Assembly (NCBI RefSeq): GCF_002920615.1
Contig: NZ_PQSU01000010.1
Coordinates: forward strand, 186,001-250,000
From: Streptomyces sp. Ru62
GTDB lineage: Bacteria > Actinomycetota > Actinomycetes > Streptomycetales > Streptomycetaceae
Direction of reading: 5' to 3'
DNA length: 64,000 nucleotides
Positions 50,758-58,734 of the stretch are shown here, piece after piece (position 1 is the stretch's first letter; each line of letters starts with the position of its first letter). The notes below the pieces were generated by a model. The model was not told the DNA's origin. It ran no database searches and was given only the letters and a program-made list of their open reading frames with translations. Made by a program: the position numbers and the translations under genes.

Positions 50758-50900
50758 AGGTCCGCTCCTTTCGGTGGTCGAAATGGATGGTTCCGCATCC
50801 CTTGCATGCGCATGATGAGTCAACTCGCCTGGTGGGCGCGTGGGGAGCGTGTGCGAAGGGCATATGCGTGCCCGGCGCGCACACGGTGTGTGAAACAGAT

Positions 50901-50931
50901 GGGCCCGGCACCGAAATCCGGTGCCGGGCCC
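50901..50931 (-). terminator. Hairpin terminator after the 3-hydroxybutyryl-CoA dehydrogenase gene
   Basis: Perfect 13-bp arms GGGCCCGGCACCG (50901-50913) and CGGTGCCGGGCCC (50919-50931) with a 5-nt loop, 20 bp downstream of the stop on the minus strand. Confidence 0.75.
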
Positions 50932-50951
50932 GCGGCCGTCGCTCTCCGTGA

Positions 50952-51812
50952 TCAGCCGTACGTGTAGAAACCGGAGCCGGTCTTCCGGCCGAGCCGGCCC
51001 GCCTCCACCATGCGCTGGAGCAGCGGGGGAGCGGCGTACAGCGGCTCCTTGTACTCGGCGTACATCGAGTTGGCGATGGAGACGATGGTGTCCAGGCCGA
51101 TCAGGTCGGACAGCTTCAGCGGACCCATCGGGTGGGCGCAGCCCATCTCCATGCCGTTGTCGATGTCCTCGCGGCTCGCGATGCCCGACTCGAACATCCG
51201 GATCGCGGACAGCAGGTACGGCACGAGCAGCGCGTTCACCACGAAGCCGGAGCGGTCCTGGGCGCGGATGGCGTGCTTGCCGAGCACCTTCTCGGCGAAG
51301 ACCTGGGCGCGGCTGAGCGTGCCCTCGGAGGTGGTGAGCGCCGGGATCAGCTCGACCAGCTGCTGCACCGGGGCCGGGTTGAAGAAGTGGACGCCGACGA
51401 CGTGGTCCGGGCGGGAGGTGGCGACCGCCAGCTTCACCAGCGGGATCGAGGAGGTGTTGGAGGCCAGGATCGCGTCCGGCCGGGTGACCACCTGGTCGAG
51501 CACCTGGAAGATCTCGGTCTTCACCTGCTCGTTCTCGACGACGGCCTCGATCACCAGGTCCCGGTCGGCGAACTCGCCGAGGTCGGTGGTGAAGCTCAGC
51601 CGCGCCTGGGTGGCGTCCCGCTCCTCCTCGGTGATCTTGCCGCGCTCGGCCGCCTTGGCCAGGGAGTTGTACAGCCGGGTACGGCCGATCTCCAGGGCTT
51701 CGCCGGTGGTCTCGGCGACCTTCACGTCCAGTCCCGCGCGGGCGCACACCTCGGCGATGCCCGCGCCCATCTGGCCGCAGCCCACGACTCCGACGCGCTC
51801 GATGTCGGTCAC
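50952..51812 (-). CDS. 3-hydroxybutyryl-CoA dehydrogenase
   Basis: 286 residues from a GTG. The Rossmann NAD-binding loop GVVGCGQMGAGIAEVCARAG is at residues about 8-27. Catalytic residues lie in ASNTSSIPL, GVHFFNPAPVQQLVELI (His) and the C-terminal helical domain (DRSGFVVNALLVPYLLSAIRM, HPMGPLKLSDLIGLD). It interconverts acetoacetyl-CoA and 3-hydroxybutyryl-CoA in butyrate or ethylmalonyl-CoA metabolism. It stands alone, flanked by unrelated genes, with its own terminator. Confidence 0.94.
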   Translation of the reverse strand: MTDIERVGVVGCGQMGAGIAEVCARAGLDVKVAETTGEALEIGRTRLYNSLAKAAERGKITEEERDATQARLSFTTDLGEFADRDLVIEAVVENEQVKTEIFQVLDQVVTRPDAILASNTSSIPLVKLAVATSRPDHVVGVHFFNPAPVQQLVELIPALTTSEGTLSRAQVFAEKVLGKHAIRAQDRSGFVVNALLVPYLLSAIRMFESGIASREDIDNGMEMGCAHPMGPLKLSDLIGLDTIVSIANSMYAEYKEPLYAAPPLLQRMVEAGRLGRKTGSGFYTYG

Positions 51813-51977
51813 ATCGTTCCCTTCGCTGAGTTCTCCGGCTCGCTGGCAGACCTCCGGGTTCGGCGCCTGCTCCGATCGTGCACGTTACCGCCAAGTATCG
51901 ATGATCGATCGCCGGGGTGGGGGCATCCTGAACCGCGGAACGATCCGTGACGGAGCGGATCCGGAGCGTATGGGGGT

Positions 51978-53258
51978 GTGCCGATGGGGCGCATGTCGCG
52001 GCGGACCTTCGCCCTGGGCGCGCTGTCCACCCTGGCGACGGCACCGGCCGTGCCGACGAGGAGTCCGGCGATCCCGGAGCCGGGCCGGGCCGGTCCGGTG
52101 CGGCACCCCACCGACCGCGCCGCGCGCGCGAGCACCGGGATGCGGGGCGTCTGGATCGCGACCGTGGTCAACCGGGACTGGCCCTCGCGGACCGGCCTCA
52201 CGGCGAGCGCGCAGCGCAAGGAGCTCGTCGCCCACCTCGACCGCGCGGTCCGCGACCGGCTCAACACGGTGATCCTCCAGGTGCGGCCCACGGCCGACGC
52301 GCTGTGGCCGTCGCCGTACGAACCCTGGTCCGAGTACCTCACCGGCACCCAGGGCAGGCACCCGGGCTGGGACCCGCTCGGCACGGCCGTGACGGAGGCG
52401 CACGCCCGGGGCCTGGAGCTGCACGCCTGGTTCAACCCGTACCGGATCGCCCAGCACACCGAACCCGGCCGGCTGGCCGCCTCGCACCCGGCCCGCAGGC
52501 ACCCCGACTGGGTGGTGCCCTACGGCGGCCGGCTCTACTACAACCCCGGCCTGCCCGAGGTCCGCGCCTTCGTGCAGCAGGCGATGCTCGACGCGGTCGC
52601 CCGCTACCCGGTCGACGCCGTCCACTTCGACGACTACTTCTACCCCTATCCGGTCGACGGGCAGACCTTCGACGACGACGACGCGTACGACCGCCACGGC
52701 GGCGCCTTCTCCTCCCGGGCCGCCTGGCGCCGGGACAACACCGACACCCTGGTACGGGAGATGGCCGCCGGCATCAAGCGGGTACGGCCCGGCACCCGGT
52801 TCGGGGTCAGCCCCTTCGGGGTGTGGCGCAACGCGTCGACCGACCCGCGCGGCTCCGACACCCAGGCGGGCGTGGAGACGTACGACGACCTGTACGCGGA
52901 CACCCGCGCCTGGGTCCGCAACCACTGGATCGACTACATCGTCCCGCAGCTCTACTGGCACATCGGGTACTCCGCCGCCGACTACGCCCGGCTCCTGGCG
53001 TGGTGGGCGGAGGTCGCGAAGGGCACCAGGACCCATCTGTACATCGGCGAGGCCCTGTACCGGGCGGGCGCCGCCGGAGAGTCGTCGGCCTGGCGGGACC
53101 CGGTCGAGCTGTCCCGGCACCTGACCCTCGCCGCCCGGTACCCGCAGGTGCGCGGGCACGTGTTCTTCGCCGCGGCGGACCTGGCGGCCGATCCGATCGG
53201 GGCGATGGCACGGGTGGTCGCCGACCACTACCCGGGGCCGGCGGAGCCACCGCGCTGA
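51978..53258 (+). CDS. Secreted GHL10/DUF187-type glycoside hydrolase-like protein (Tat signal)
   Basis: 426 residues from GTG 51978; ATG 51984 in the same frame is equally possible, with GGGGG seven bases before it. The N-terminus GRMSRRTFALGALSTLA is a twin-arginine signal. The TIM barrel of the GHL10 family (relatives of B. subtilis YngK) is recognised by MRGVWIATVVNRDWPS, LNTVILQVRPTADALW, LELHAWFNPYR, VDAVHFDDYFYPYP, RFGVSPFGVWRN and DYIVPQLYWHIGY. Such proteins probably act on peptidoglycan or related glycans outside the cell; the substrate is not settled. Conserved acidic residues in the FDDY and GVSPFG segments may be catalytic. Confidence 0.88.
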   Translation: MPMGRMSRRTFALGALSTLATAPAVPTRSPAIPEPGRAGPVRHPTDRAARASTGMRGVWIATVVNRDWPSRTGLTASAQRKELVAHLDRAVRDRLNTVILQVRPTADALWPSPYEPWSEYLTGTQGRHPGWDPLGTAVTEAHARGLELHAWFNPYRIAQHTEPGRLAASHPARRHPDWVVPYGGRLYYNPGLPEVRAFVQQAMLDAVARYPVDAVHFDDYFYPYPVDGQTFDDDDAYDRHGGAFSSRAAWRRDNTDTLVREMAAGIKRVRPGTRFGVSPFGVWRNASTDPRGSDTQAGVETYDDLYADTRAWVRNHWIDYIVPQLYWHIGYSAADYARLLAWWAEVAKGTRTHLYIGEALYRAGAAGESSAWRDPVELSRHLTLAARYPQVRGHVFFAAADLAADPIGAMARVVADHYPGPAEPPR

Positions 53259-53456
53259 CTACTGCTGTTGCTCGTCCTTGTGCTTGACCTGGCAGTCGGG
53301 CCCGGGGGACATGATCGCCTCGTGCCCGTCCTCGAAACGGACGCGGTACGGCGGGTTGCCCTCCTGCCCGAGCACTTCTACGACTTCCGAGACGTGGTCG
53401 TGCTGACCCACCACCCGGCCGTGCTGGACCAGCTTGTCGCCCTTGGATGCGCGCAT
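53259..53456 (-). CDS. DUF1918 small protein
   Basis: 65 residues. MRASKGDKLVQHGRVVGQHDHVSEVVEVLG, then NPPYRVRFEDGHEAIMSPGPDCQV, is the DUF1918 signature, a small SH3-like barrel common in actinobacteria. Function unknown. Its stop is the base after the stop of the convergent glycosidase gene. Confidence 0.85.
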   Translation of the reverse strand: MRASKGDKLVQHGRVVGQHDHVSEVVEVLGQEGNPPYRVRFEDGHEAIMSPGPDCQVKHKDEQQQ

Positions 53457-53475
53457 CTACAGGCCCTCCTCACGA

Positions 53476-54387
53476 TCACGACCGCTGAGTGACGGCGATG
53501 CACACGAGCACGGCGAGGGCGGTCAGGGGAGCGGCCACCGTGAAGTGCTCGCCCAGCAGCAGCGCCGACCACACCAGTGTGAGCAGGGGCTGAGCCAACT
53601 GCAACTGGCTGGCCCGGGGGATGCCGATGGCCGCCATCCCCCGGTACCAGACGACCAGGCCGAGGAACTGCGAACCCAGCGCCACCCACACCAGGCCGGC
53701 GACCCCGTGCACGCTCAGGTGCACCGGCTCGTACGACAGCGCCAGCGCCGCGGCCGGCACGGTCAGCGGCAGGCACAGCACCAGCGCCCAGCCGATGACC
53801 TGCCAGCCCGGCATGATCCGGGCCAGCCGGCCGCCCTCCGTGTACCCGGCCGCGCACACCAGCAGCGCGCCGAAGAGGTAGGCGTCGGCCGCGGTGAGCG
53901 CCCCACCGCTCTGGCCGACGGTGAAGGCGAGCACCGCCGCCGCGCCCGCCACGGCCGCCAGCCAGAACCGGCGGGAGGGCCGGGCGCCGGTGCGCAGGGC
54001 CGAGAACACCGCGGTGGTCAGCGGCAGCAGACCCACCACGACGGCCGCGTGGGCGGTGGTGGACGTCTGGAGCGCGAGCGTGGTCAGCATCGGGAAGCCG
54101 AGCACCACTCCGGCGGCGACCACGGCGAGCCCGGCCAGATGCCGCCGAGCCGGAAGCCGTACCCGCAGGGCGAGCAGACAGCCGCCGGCGACGAGCGCGG
54201 CGAGGACACCGCGCACCGCCACCAGCGACCACGGGCCGAAGCTCTCCAGGCCCCAGGCGGTCGCGGGGAAGGTCAGCGAGAAGGCGACCACGCCGAGGGC
54301 GGCCTGGACGGTGCCGAGTCCCCGGAACTCCCCGGAGGCGGTGACTGCTATCGAACTCGTGGCGGTAGCGCTACTCTGTACTCTCAT
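53476..54387 (-). CDS. EamA/DMT-family transporter
   Basis: 303 residues with ten predicted membrane helices and two EamA repeats (about 25-145 and 155-295). GPWSLVAVRGVLAALVAGGCLL and SYEPVHLSVHGVAGLVWVALGSQFLGLVVWYRGMA mark the two halves. Members export amino acids or other metabolites. The ATG at 54387 overlaps the ATG of the divergent MocR gene, so this exporter is probably the regulator's main target. No ribosome binding site is visible, suggesting a leaderless message. Confidence 0.9.
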   Translation of the reverse strand: MRVQSSATATSSIAVTASGEFRGLGTVQAALGVVAFSLTFPATAWGLESFGPWSLVAVRGVLAALVAGGCLLALRVRLPARRHLAGLAVVAAGVVLGFPMLTTLALQTSTTAHAAVVVGLLPLTTAVFSALRTGARPSRRFWLAAVAGAAAVLAFTVGQSGGALTAADAYLFGALLVCAAGYTEGGRLARIMPGWQVIGWALVLCLPLTVPAAALALSYEPVHLSVHGVAGLVWVALGSQFLGLVVWYRGMAAIGIPRASQLQLAQPLLTLVWSALLLGEHFTVAAPLTALAVLVCIAVTQRS

Positions 54388-54398
54388 GCATGAGCGTA
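54372..54398. promoter_or_regulatory. Overlapping leaderless promoters and shared start of exporter and MocR gene
   Basis: The CATG at 54385-54388 provides both start codons (ATG 54387 on minus, ATG 54386 on plus), inside the palindrome TCATGCATGA (54384-54393). TACTCT at 54372-54377 is placed like a -10 for the plus gene, and TACGCT (54398-54393 on minus) like a -10 for the exporter. A GCTAC/GTAGC inverted repeat brackets the site. A regulator bound here would control both genes. Confidence 0.55.
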
Positions 54399-55864
54399 GC
54401 AGTGTGGGTGAGCTGGCGGAACAGTTGCGGAGAGAGCTCGACCGCTACTCTCCTGGTGGAAAGCTCCCGTCGAGCCGGGCGCTGGTCGAGCGGTTCCGGG
54501 TGAGCCCCGTGACCGTCTCCCGGGCGCTCGCCCAGCTCGCCGCCGAGGGCCTGGTGGTCACCCGGCCGGGTGCGGGCGCCTTCCGGGCCCGGCCGCGGCG
54601 GAGCGAGACCCCGGCCGGGGACACCTCCTGGCAGGAGGTCGCGCTGAGTGCCGACGGCGCCGCCGACCTCGTACCCCGCACGGTGGACGCCTCCGGCGTC
54701 ACGGTCTCGCTGGCCGCACCACCCCCCGGGGTCCTGGAGCTCAGCGGCGGCTATCTGCACCCCTCGCTCCAGCCGGAGCGCGCCATGGCGGCGGCCCTGG
54801 CCCGGGCCGGGCGGCGCCCCGGCGCCTGGGGGAGACCGCCACTGGAAGGGCTGCCGGAGCTGCGGGAGTGGTTCGCGCGTGGGATCGGCGGCGCCGTCAC
54901 CGCGGCCGAGGTGCTGATCGCGGCGGGCGGGCAGGCCGCGCTGGCCACCGCCCTGCGGGCGCTCGCCCCGCCCGGCGCCCCGGTGCTGGTGGAGTCACCC
55001 ACCTACCCCGGCATGCTGGCCCTCGCCCGCGCGGCCGGACTGCGGCCCGTCCCGGTGCCCGTCGACCCCGACGGGGTCCGCCCGGACCTGCTCGCGGACG
55101 CCTTCCACGCCACCGGGGCCCGTGTCTTCGTCTGCCAGCCGCTGTTCCAGAACCCCACCGGCGCCGTGCTGGCTCCCGCCCGGCGCACCGAGGTCCTGCG
55201 CATCGCCCGCGAGGCCGGCGCGTTCGTCGTCGAGGACGACTACGTCCGCCGGCTCGTGCACGCCGACGCCGCCCCGCTGCCCCGCCCCCTGGCCGCCGAC
55301 GACCCGGACGGTGTGGTCGTCCATGTCGGCTCGCTGACCAAGGCGACCTCGCCCAGCTTCCGGGTGAGCGCCCTGGCCGCGCACGGCCCGGTGCTGGAAC
55401 GGCTGCGCGCCATCCAGGTCGTGGACAGCTTCTTCGTCCCCCGGCCGCTCCAGGAGGCCGCCCTGGAACTCGTCGGCTCCCCGGCCTGGCCCCGCCACCT
55501 GCGGGCGTTGTCGGCCGAGCTGAAGACCCGACGTGACGCCCTGACCAGCGCCCTCGCCCGGCGGCTTCCCGAGCTCGCCCTGCCGCACATCCCGTCCGGC
55601 GGCTACCACCTGTGGGTGCGCCTGCCCGACGGTGCCGTCGGCTCCGGGGGAGAGGCCGCGCTGACCGCGGCGGCCCTGCGCGCCGGCGTCGCCGTCACCC
55701 CGGGCCGCCCCTACTTCAGCGCCGAACCCCCCGCGGCCCACCTCCGCCTGAGCTTCGCGGCGGTCGCCGGCACCGGGGAGATCGCGGAGGGGGTGCGGCG
55801 GCTGCGGGCGGCGTACGACGAGACCGTGCGAAATCCGCTCGTCACCGAGCAGCCGGGCCTGTGA
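54386..55864 (+). CDS. MocR/PdxR-type regulator (GntR HTH fused to aminotransferase domain)
   Basis: 492 residues from ATG 54386. The GntR winged HTH is at residues about 5-70 (SVGELAEQLRRELDRYSPGGKLPSSRALVERFRVSPVTVSRALAQLAAEGLV). A fold-type I aminotransferase domain covers about 110-480, with the PLP lysine in HVGSLTKATSPSFR and NPTGAV as the pyridine-binding loop. MocR proteins sense PLP or an amino acid adduct. Here it is divergent from a DMT exporter with shared start sequence, so it probably controls export of an amino acid-like compound. Confidence 0.9.
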   Translation: MHERSSVGELAEQLRRELDRYSPGGKLPSSRALVERFRVSPVTVSRALAQLAAEGLVVTRPGAGAFRARPRRSETPAGDTSWQEVALSADGAADLVPRTVDASGVTVSLAAPPPGVLELSGGYLHPSLQPERAMAAALARAGRRPGAWGRPPLEGLPELREWFARGIGGAVTAAEVLIAAGGQAALATALRALAPPGAPVLVESPTYPGMLALARAAGLRPVPVPVDPDGVRPDLLADAFHATGARVFVCQPLFQNPTGAVLAPARRTEVLRIAREAGAFVVEDDYVRRLVHADAAPLPRPLAADDPDGVVVHVGSLTKATSPSFRVSALAAHGPVLERLRAIQVVDSFFVPRPLQEAALELVGSPAWPRHLRALSAELKTRRDALTSALARRLPELALPHIPSGGYHLWVRLPDGAVGSGGEAALTAAALRAGVAVTPGRPYFSAEPPAAHLRLSFAAVAGTGEIAEGVRRLRAAYDETVRNPLVTEQPGL

Positions 55865-55874
55865 GGATCGCCGC

Positions 55875-56327
55875 ATGAGCGATACACCTGACCTTCCCGA
55901 GGGGTACGAGTTCTCCGCCGACTCCGGCCGGGTCGACGTGGAGCGCGTGCACGGCTGGCTGTCGTCCGACGCGTACTGGGCGATCGGCCGTCCGCGCGAG
56001 AAGCACCAGCGGGCGATGGCGTCCTCGCTGAACTTCGGGGTGTACGACACGGCCTCGGGGGAGCAGGTGGCGTACGCGCGCGTGGTCACCGACCAGGCGC
56101 TCTTCGCCTGGCTCGCCGATGTGTACGTCGACCCCGCGGTCCGTGGGAAGGGCGTCGGCACGGCGTTCGTCGCCCGGATCCGCGGCCACCTGGAGCCGCT
56201 CGGCCTGCGCCGGCTGCTGCTGGCGACGCAGGACGCGCACGGGGTCTACGAGAAGCTGGGCTTCCGGCCGCTGGACCGTCCCGAGCTGTACATGGTGCAC
56301 ACCTTCGGGCAGACGGCCGACGCCTGA
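55875..56327 (+). CDS. GNAT-family N-acetyltransferase
   Basis: 150 residues. The acetyl-CoA-binding motif is ADVYVDPAVRGKGVGTAFVARI (R-x-x-G-x-G/A) at about residues 80-100, followed by LRRLLLATQDAHGVYEKLGFRPL. The N-terminal part contains YWAIGRPREKHQRAMASSLNFGVY, typical of small stand-alone acetyltransferases of this subgroup. Substrate unknown. It starts 10 bp after the MocR gene and may share its transcript. Confidence 0.88.
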   Translation: MSDTPDLPEGYEFSADSGRVDVERVHGWLSSDAYWAIGRPREKHQRAMASSLNFGVYDTASGEQVAYARVVTDQALFAWLADVYVDPAVRGKGVGTAFVARIRGHLEPLGLRRLLLATQDAHGVYEKLGFRPLDRPELYMVHTFGQTADA

Positions 56328-56376
56328 CCGCGCACCCTCTCTTGACCTGCTGCTCGCCGGGGCCCACCATCACCGC

Positions 56377-56967
56377 ATGCCACTGAGGGTGACGTTCGTC
56401 GCCGCCGCGCGCGGTGCCGCGCTGCTCGCGGAGCGCTTCGAGGACGACCGGCCGCTGGACCAGGGCGGCTGGGACGAGGTGCAGCGCGTCGCCGGGGACC
56501 TGCTGCCGCTGGCCGCGGCCGAGTTGCGCTACTGCTCGCCGACGCCGCGCAGCCGGGCCACCGGCGACGCCCTGGGGTACGCCCCGCTGGTCCAGCTGGC
56601 GCTGCGGGACTGCGACATGGGGCGCTGGCGGGGGCTGACGCTGGGCGAGGCGATGGCCCGGGAGCCGGAGGCGGTGGACGCCTGGCTCGCCGACCCGCGG
56701 TCCACCCCGCACGGCGGCGAGTCGCTGCTGGCGTTCATCTCCCGGGTCGGCGGCTGGCTGGACACCCGGCCGGCGGACGACGGCGGCCGGATCGTCGCGG
56801 TGGCCGAGCCGTCCGTTATCCGGGCGGCCCTGGTCTACGCCCTGAAGGCGCCTCCCTCGACCTACTGGAACATCGACGTCCGCCCGCTGTCCACGACGAC
56901 GGTCACGGGCCGCGCCGGCCGCTGGAACCTCCGCTTCGACGGCGTCCCGGCCCAGGCGCGCCGCTAG
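56377..56967 (+). CDS. Degenerate histidine-phosphatase-fold protein (probable pseudoenzyme)
   Basis: 196 residues from ATG 56377. The fold follows the histidine phosphatase superfamily (YCSPTPRSRATGDAL with its arginine; GGESLLAFISRVGGWLD). But the nucleophile motif R-H-G is replaced by A-R-G (VAAARGAALL) and the second catalytic histidine by glutamate (AVAEPSVIRAAL in place of a HGGVIR-like motif). It should not form a phosphohistidine. It may bind a ligand without cleaving it or have lost function. It lies 49 bp after the acetyltransferase gene on the same strand. Confidence 0.8.
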   Translation: MPLRVTFVAAARGAALLAERFEDDRPLDQGGWDEVQRVAGDLLPLAAAELRYCSPTPRSRATGDALGYAPLVQLALRDCDMGRWRGLTLGEAMAREPEAVDAWLADPRSTPHGGESLLAFISRVGGWLDTRPADDGGRIVAVAEPSVIRAALVYALKAPPSTYWNIDVRPLSTTTVTGRAGRWNLRFDGVPAQARR

Positions 56968-57046
56968 GGCCTGTTCCGATCCTCCCGGCGCCGCGGGGTC
57001 TGGCCCGCACATCCGCCGCGTTGTCGTCGGTCGCCCACGCTGCGCG
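56968..57046. other. Short intergenic stretch resembling a dispersed Streptomyces repeat
   Basis: From GGGCCTGTTCCGATCC to about GCGTTGTCGTCGGTCGCC, directly after the stop codon. It looks like a dispersed non-coding element I have seen at other Streptomyces loci, but there is no second copy in this window, so this is from memory, not from the sequence. Confidence 0.25.
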
Positions 57047-57523
57047 TCACCACCTCTGCGGACGGCGCGCCTGTCCGGTCGCTCCTTCGCGCACGTAGTC
57101 GGTGGTGAGGACGAGGTCCTTCGCCGGCCCGCCGACCCGCCACACCGTGCGCCAGTGGTCGGCGTCCCGGACGGTGAACTCGCCGCGGTAGAGGTCGGCC
57201 GCGCAGGGGTGGTCGGCGACGTACCGGCCCGTGGTCAGGTCCAGTTCGTGGAAGGGCCGCCCGTCCGCGAACCGCACGTCGGCCCGGCCAGGCCCGGTCC
57301 CCGGCAGGAAGCGCAGGGTCCGGGTGGCGGGCCGTGCCACCCCCTGCCAGGTGAAGGTGCCGGACTCCTCGTGCAGCAGGCCGCCGCCGTCCAGCGCGGT
57401 GAAGACGGTCGTCCCCGTGAAGTGCCCCTCGTCCCCGCTCGCCAGGTCCCGCACGTCGCGCTCGACGTGCCAGCGCCCGGCCAGATGGGCCAGCACGTCG
57501 GGCACCGGCCAGAACTCACGCAT
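57047..57523 (-). CDS. DUF6314-like protein
   Basis: 158 residues from the ATG at 57523 (MREFWPVPDVLAHLAGRWHVERDV). The pattern AGRWHVERDVRDLASGDEGHFTGTTVF, then HEESGTFTWQG and ADLYRGEFTVRDADHWRTVWRVGGPAKDLVLTTDYVR, is that of DUF6314 proteins, a lipocalin-like barrel used as small binding proteins. Function unknown. Upstream readings in the same frame are not conserved-looking. Divergent from the arabinofuranosidase remnant. Confidence 0.75.
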   Translation of the reverse strand: MREFWPVPDVLAHLAGRWHVERDVRDLASGDEGHFTGTTVFTALDGGGLLHEESGTFTWQGVARPATRTLRFLPGTGPGRADVRFADGRPFHELDLTTGRYVADHPCAADLYRGEFTVRDADHWRTVWRVGGPAKDLVLTTDYVREGATGQARRPQRW

Positions 57524-57587
57524 GCCCCGGAGCTTACGCGGCCCCCGCCCCGCACCATTGACGCGCTCATGCCCCTTCCCCTCGTGC

Positions 57588-57622
57588 GTTCGAAGTGCTG
57601 ACCAATGTCTGATATTTCGAAC
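57588..57622 (+). promoter_or_regulatory. Paired TTCGAA operator upstream of the arabinofuranosidase remnant
   Basis: GTTCGAA (57588-57594) and TTCGAAC (57616-57622) are inverted copies with centres 27 bp apart. Each contains the palindrome TTCGAA. It lies 20 bp before the ATG of the truncated sugar-hydrolase gene and is probably its old operator. Confidence 0.5.
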
Positions 57623-57641
57623 AACGAGCCGCGGAGTATCC

Positions 57642-58257
57642 ATGTCACGCACCGCCCGCTGGAGACTCGGCCTGGGCACGAGCGCTGTCCTGCTCGCCGC
57701 GGCCGCCCAAGAAATCCGGCGAGGAAGGTGTCCTCGTCGCCTTCGGCGTCAAGGACACCGGGAACTACTACTGGTGGAACATCAGCGGCTGGAACAACAC
57801 CCGGACCGCCGTGGAGCAGGCCGTGGACGGCGGCAAGTCCACGCTGGTCTCCAAGGCCGGATCGGTCGAGACCGGCCGCGCCTACGACGTCGACATCAAG
57901 GTGCGCGGCCGCCAGGTCAGCCTGTACCTCGACGGCGAGGAGTGGGGCGGCTTCACCGACGACAAGCCGGCCGAACCGTTCCGCCAGGTCGTCACCCGGG
58001 ACACGAAGACCGGCGAGCTGATCGTCAAGGTCGTCAACGCCCAGTCCGCCGCGGCCCGTACGGCCGTCGACCTCGGCGGTGCCGACGTCGCGCCGCAGGC
58101 GAAGGTGACGACACTCGCCGCCGCGCCGGACGCGGTGAACACCGAGACGTCCACGGCGGTCGCCCCGCGGACGTCCACCTTCACGGGGGCCGCCGACCGG
58201 TTCACGTACACCTTCCCGGCGAACTCCGTCACCTTCCTGAGGATCAGGCAGAGGTAG
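57642..58257 (+). pseudogene. Remnant of a secreted alpha-L-arabinofuranosidase (internal deletion with frameshift)
   Basis: ATG 57642 begins a signal peptide, MSRTARWRLGLGTSAVLLAA, which continues out of frame from about 57705. From about 57706 another frame encodes KKSGEEGVLVAFGVKDTGNY onwards to the stop at 58257, about 183 residues. That part matches the last third of secreted arabinofuranosidases: a sugar-binding-like segment (NYYWWNISGWNNTRTAVEQ, SLYLDGEEWGGFT) and the C-terminal beta domain (TKTGELIVKVVNAQSAAA, a late VNTET). The whole catalytic barrel is missing and the junction breaks the frame, so it is a deletion remnant. Its 3' end overlaps the next, convergent gene by 14 bp. Confidence 0.75.
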
Positions 58258-58684
58258 CCGCGGGCGCGGGCTGCTGTCCCATCGGCAGCAGCCCGTGCTC
58301 GGCGAAGACCTTCTTCGCCGTGAAGGTGGCGTTGAGCGCCTTCGGCATGCCGCAGTAGACGGCGGAGTGCAGCAGCGCCTCCGTGATCTCCTCGGGCGTG
58401 AGCCCGACGTTCAGGGCCGCGTTCACGTGCACGTCCAGCTGGGCCTCGCAGCCGCCGAGCGCGGTGAGCATGCCCAGCGTGACCAGCTGGCGGTCGCGCG
58501 GGGCGAGCCCGGGCCGGTCGTAGATCTCCCCGAAGGCCCAGGCGACGACCTGGTGCCCCAGCTCCGGGCTGATGTCGGCGAGCGAGTCCACGACCCGCTG
58601 CCCGGCCTCGCCGTCGACCTTCCGCAGGACCTCCAGGCCGTGGGCGAAACGCTCGTCACGGGTGCTGCTGTGTTCGTTGCTCAT
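58244..58684 (-). CDS. Carboxymuconolactone decarboxylase-family protein
   Basis: 146 residues from the ATG at 58684. The CMD fold shows AFGEIYDRPGLAPRDRQLVTLGMLTALGG and ALNVGLTPEEITEALLHSAVYCGMPKALNA. The Cys-x-x-Cys of AhpD-type peroxidases is absent (single Cys in GGCEAQLDVH), so it resembles PcaC-like or uncharacterised members. It may act in aromatic degradation or redox chemistry; no pca genes are near. SufS lies 50 bp upstream on the same strand. Confidence 0.88.
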   Translation of the reverse strand: MSNEHSSTRDERFAHGLEVLRKVDGEAGQRVVDSLADISPELGHQVVAWAFGEIYDRPGLAPRDRQLVTLGMLTALGGCEAQLDVHVNAALNVGLTPEEITEALLHSAVYCGMPKALNATFTAKKVFAEHGLLPMGQQPAPAATSA

Positions 58685-58734
58685 GACCGCAACCGTAGGA
58701 GCTGGAGCACACTCCAACGCAAGCGCGCTGCCGG

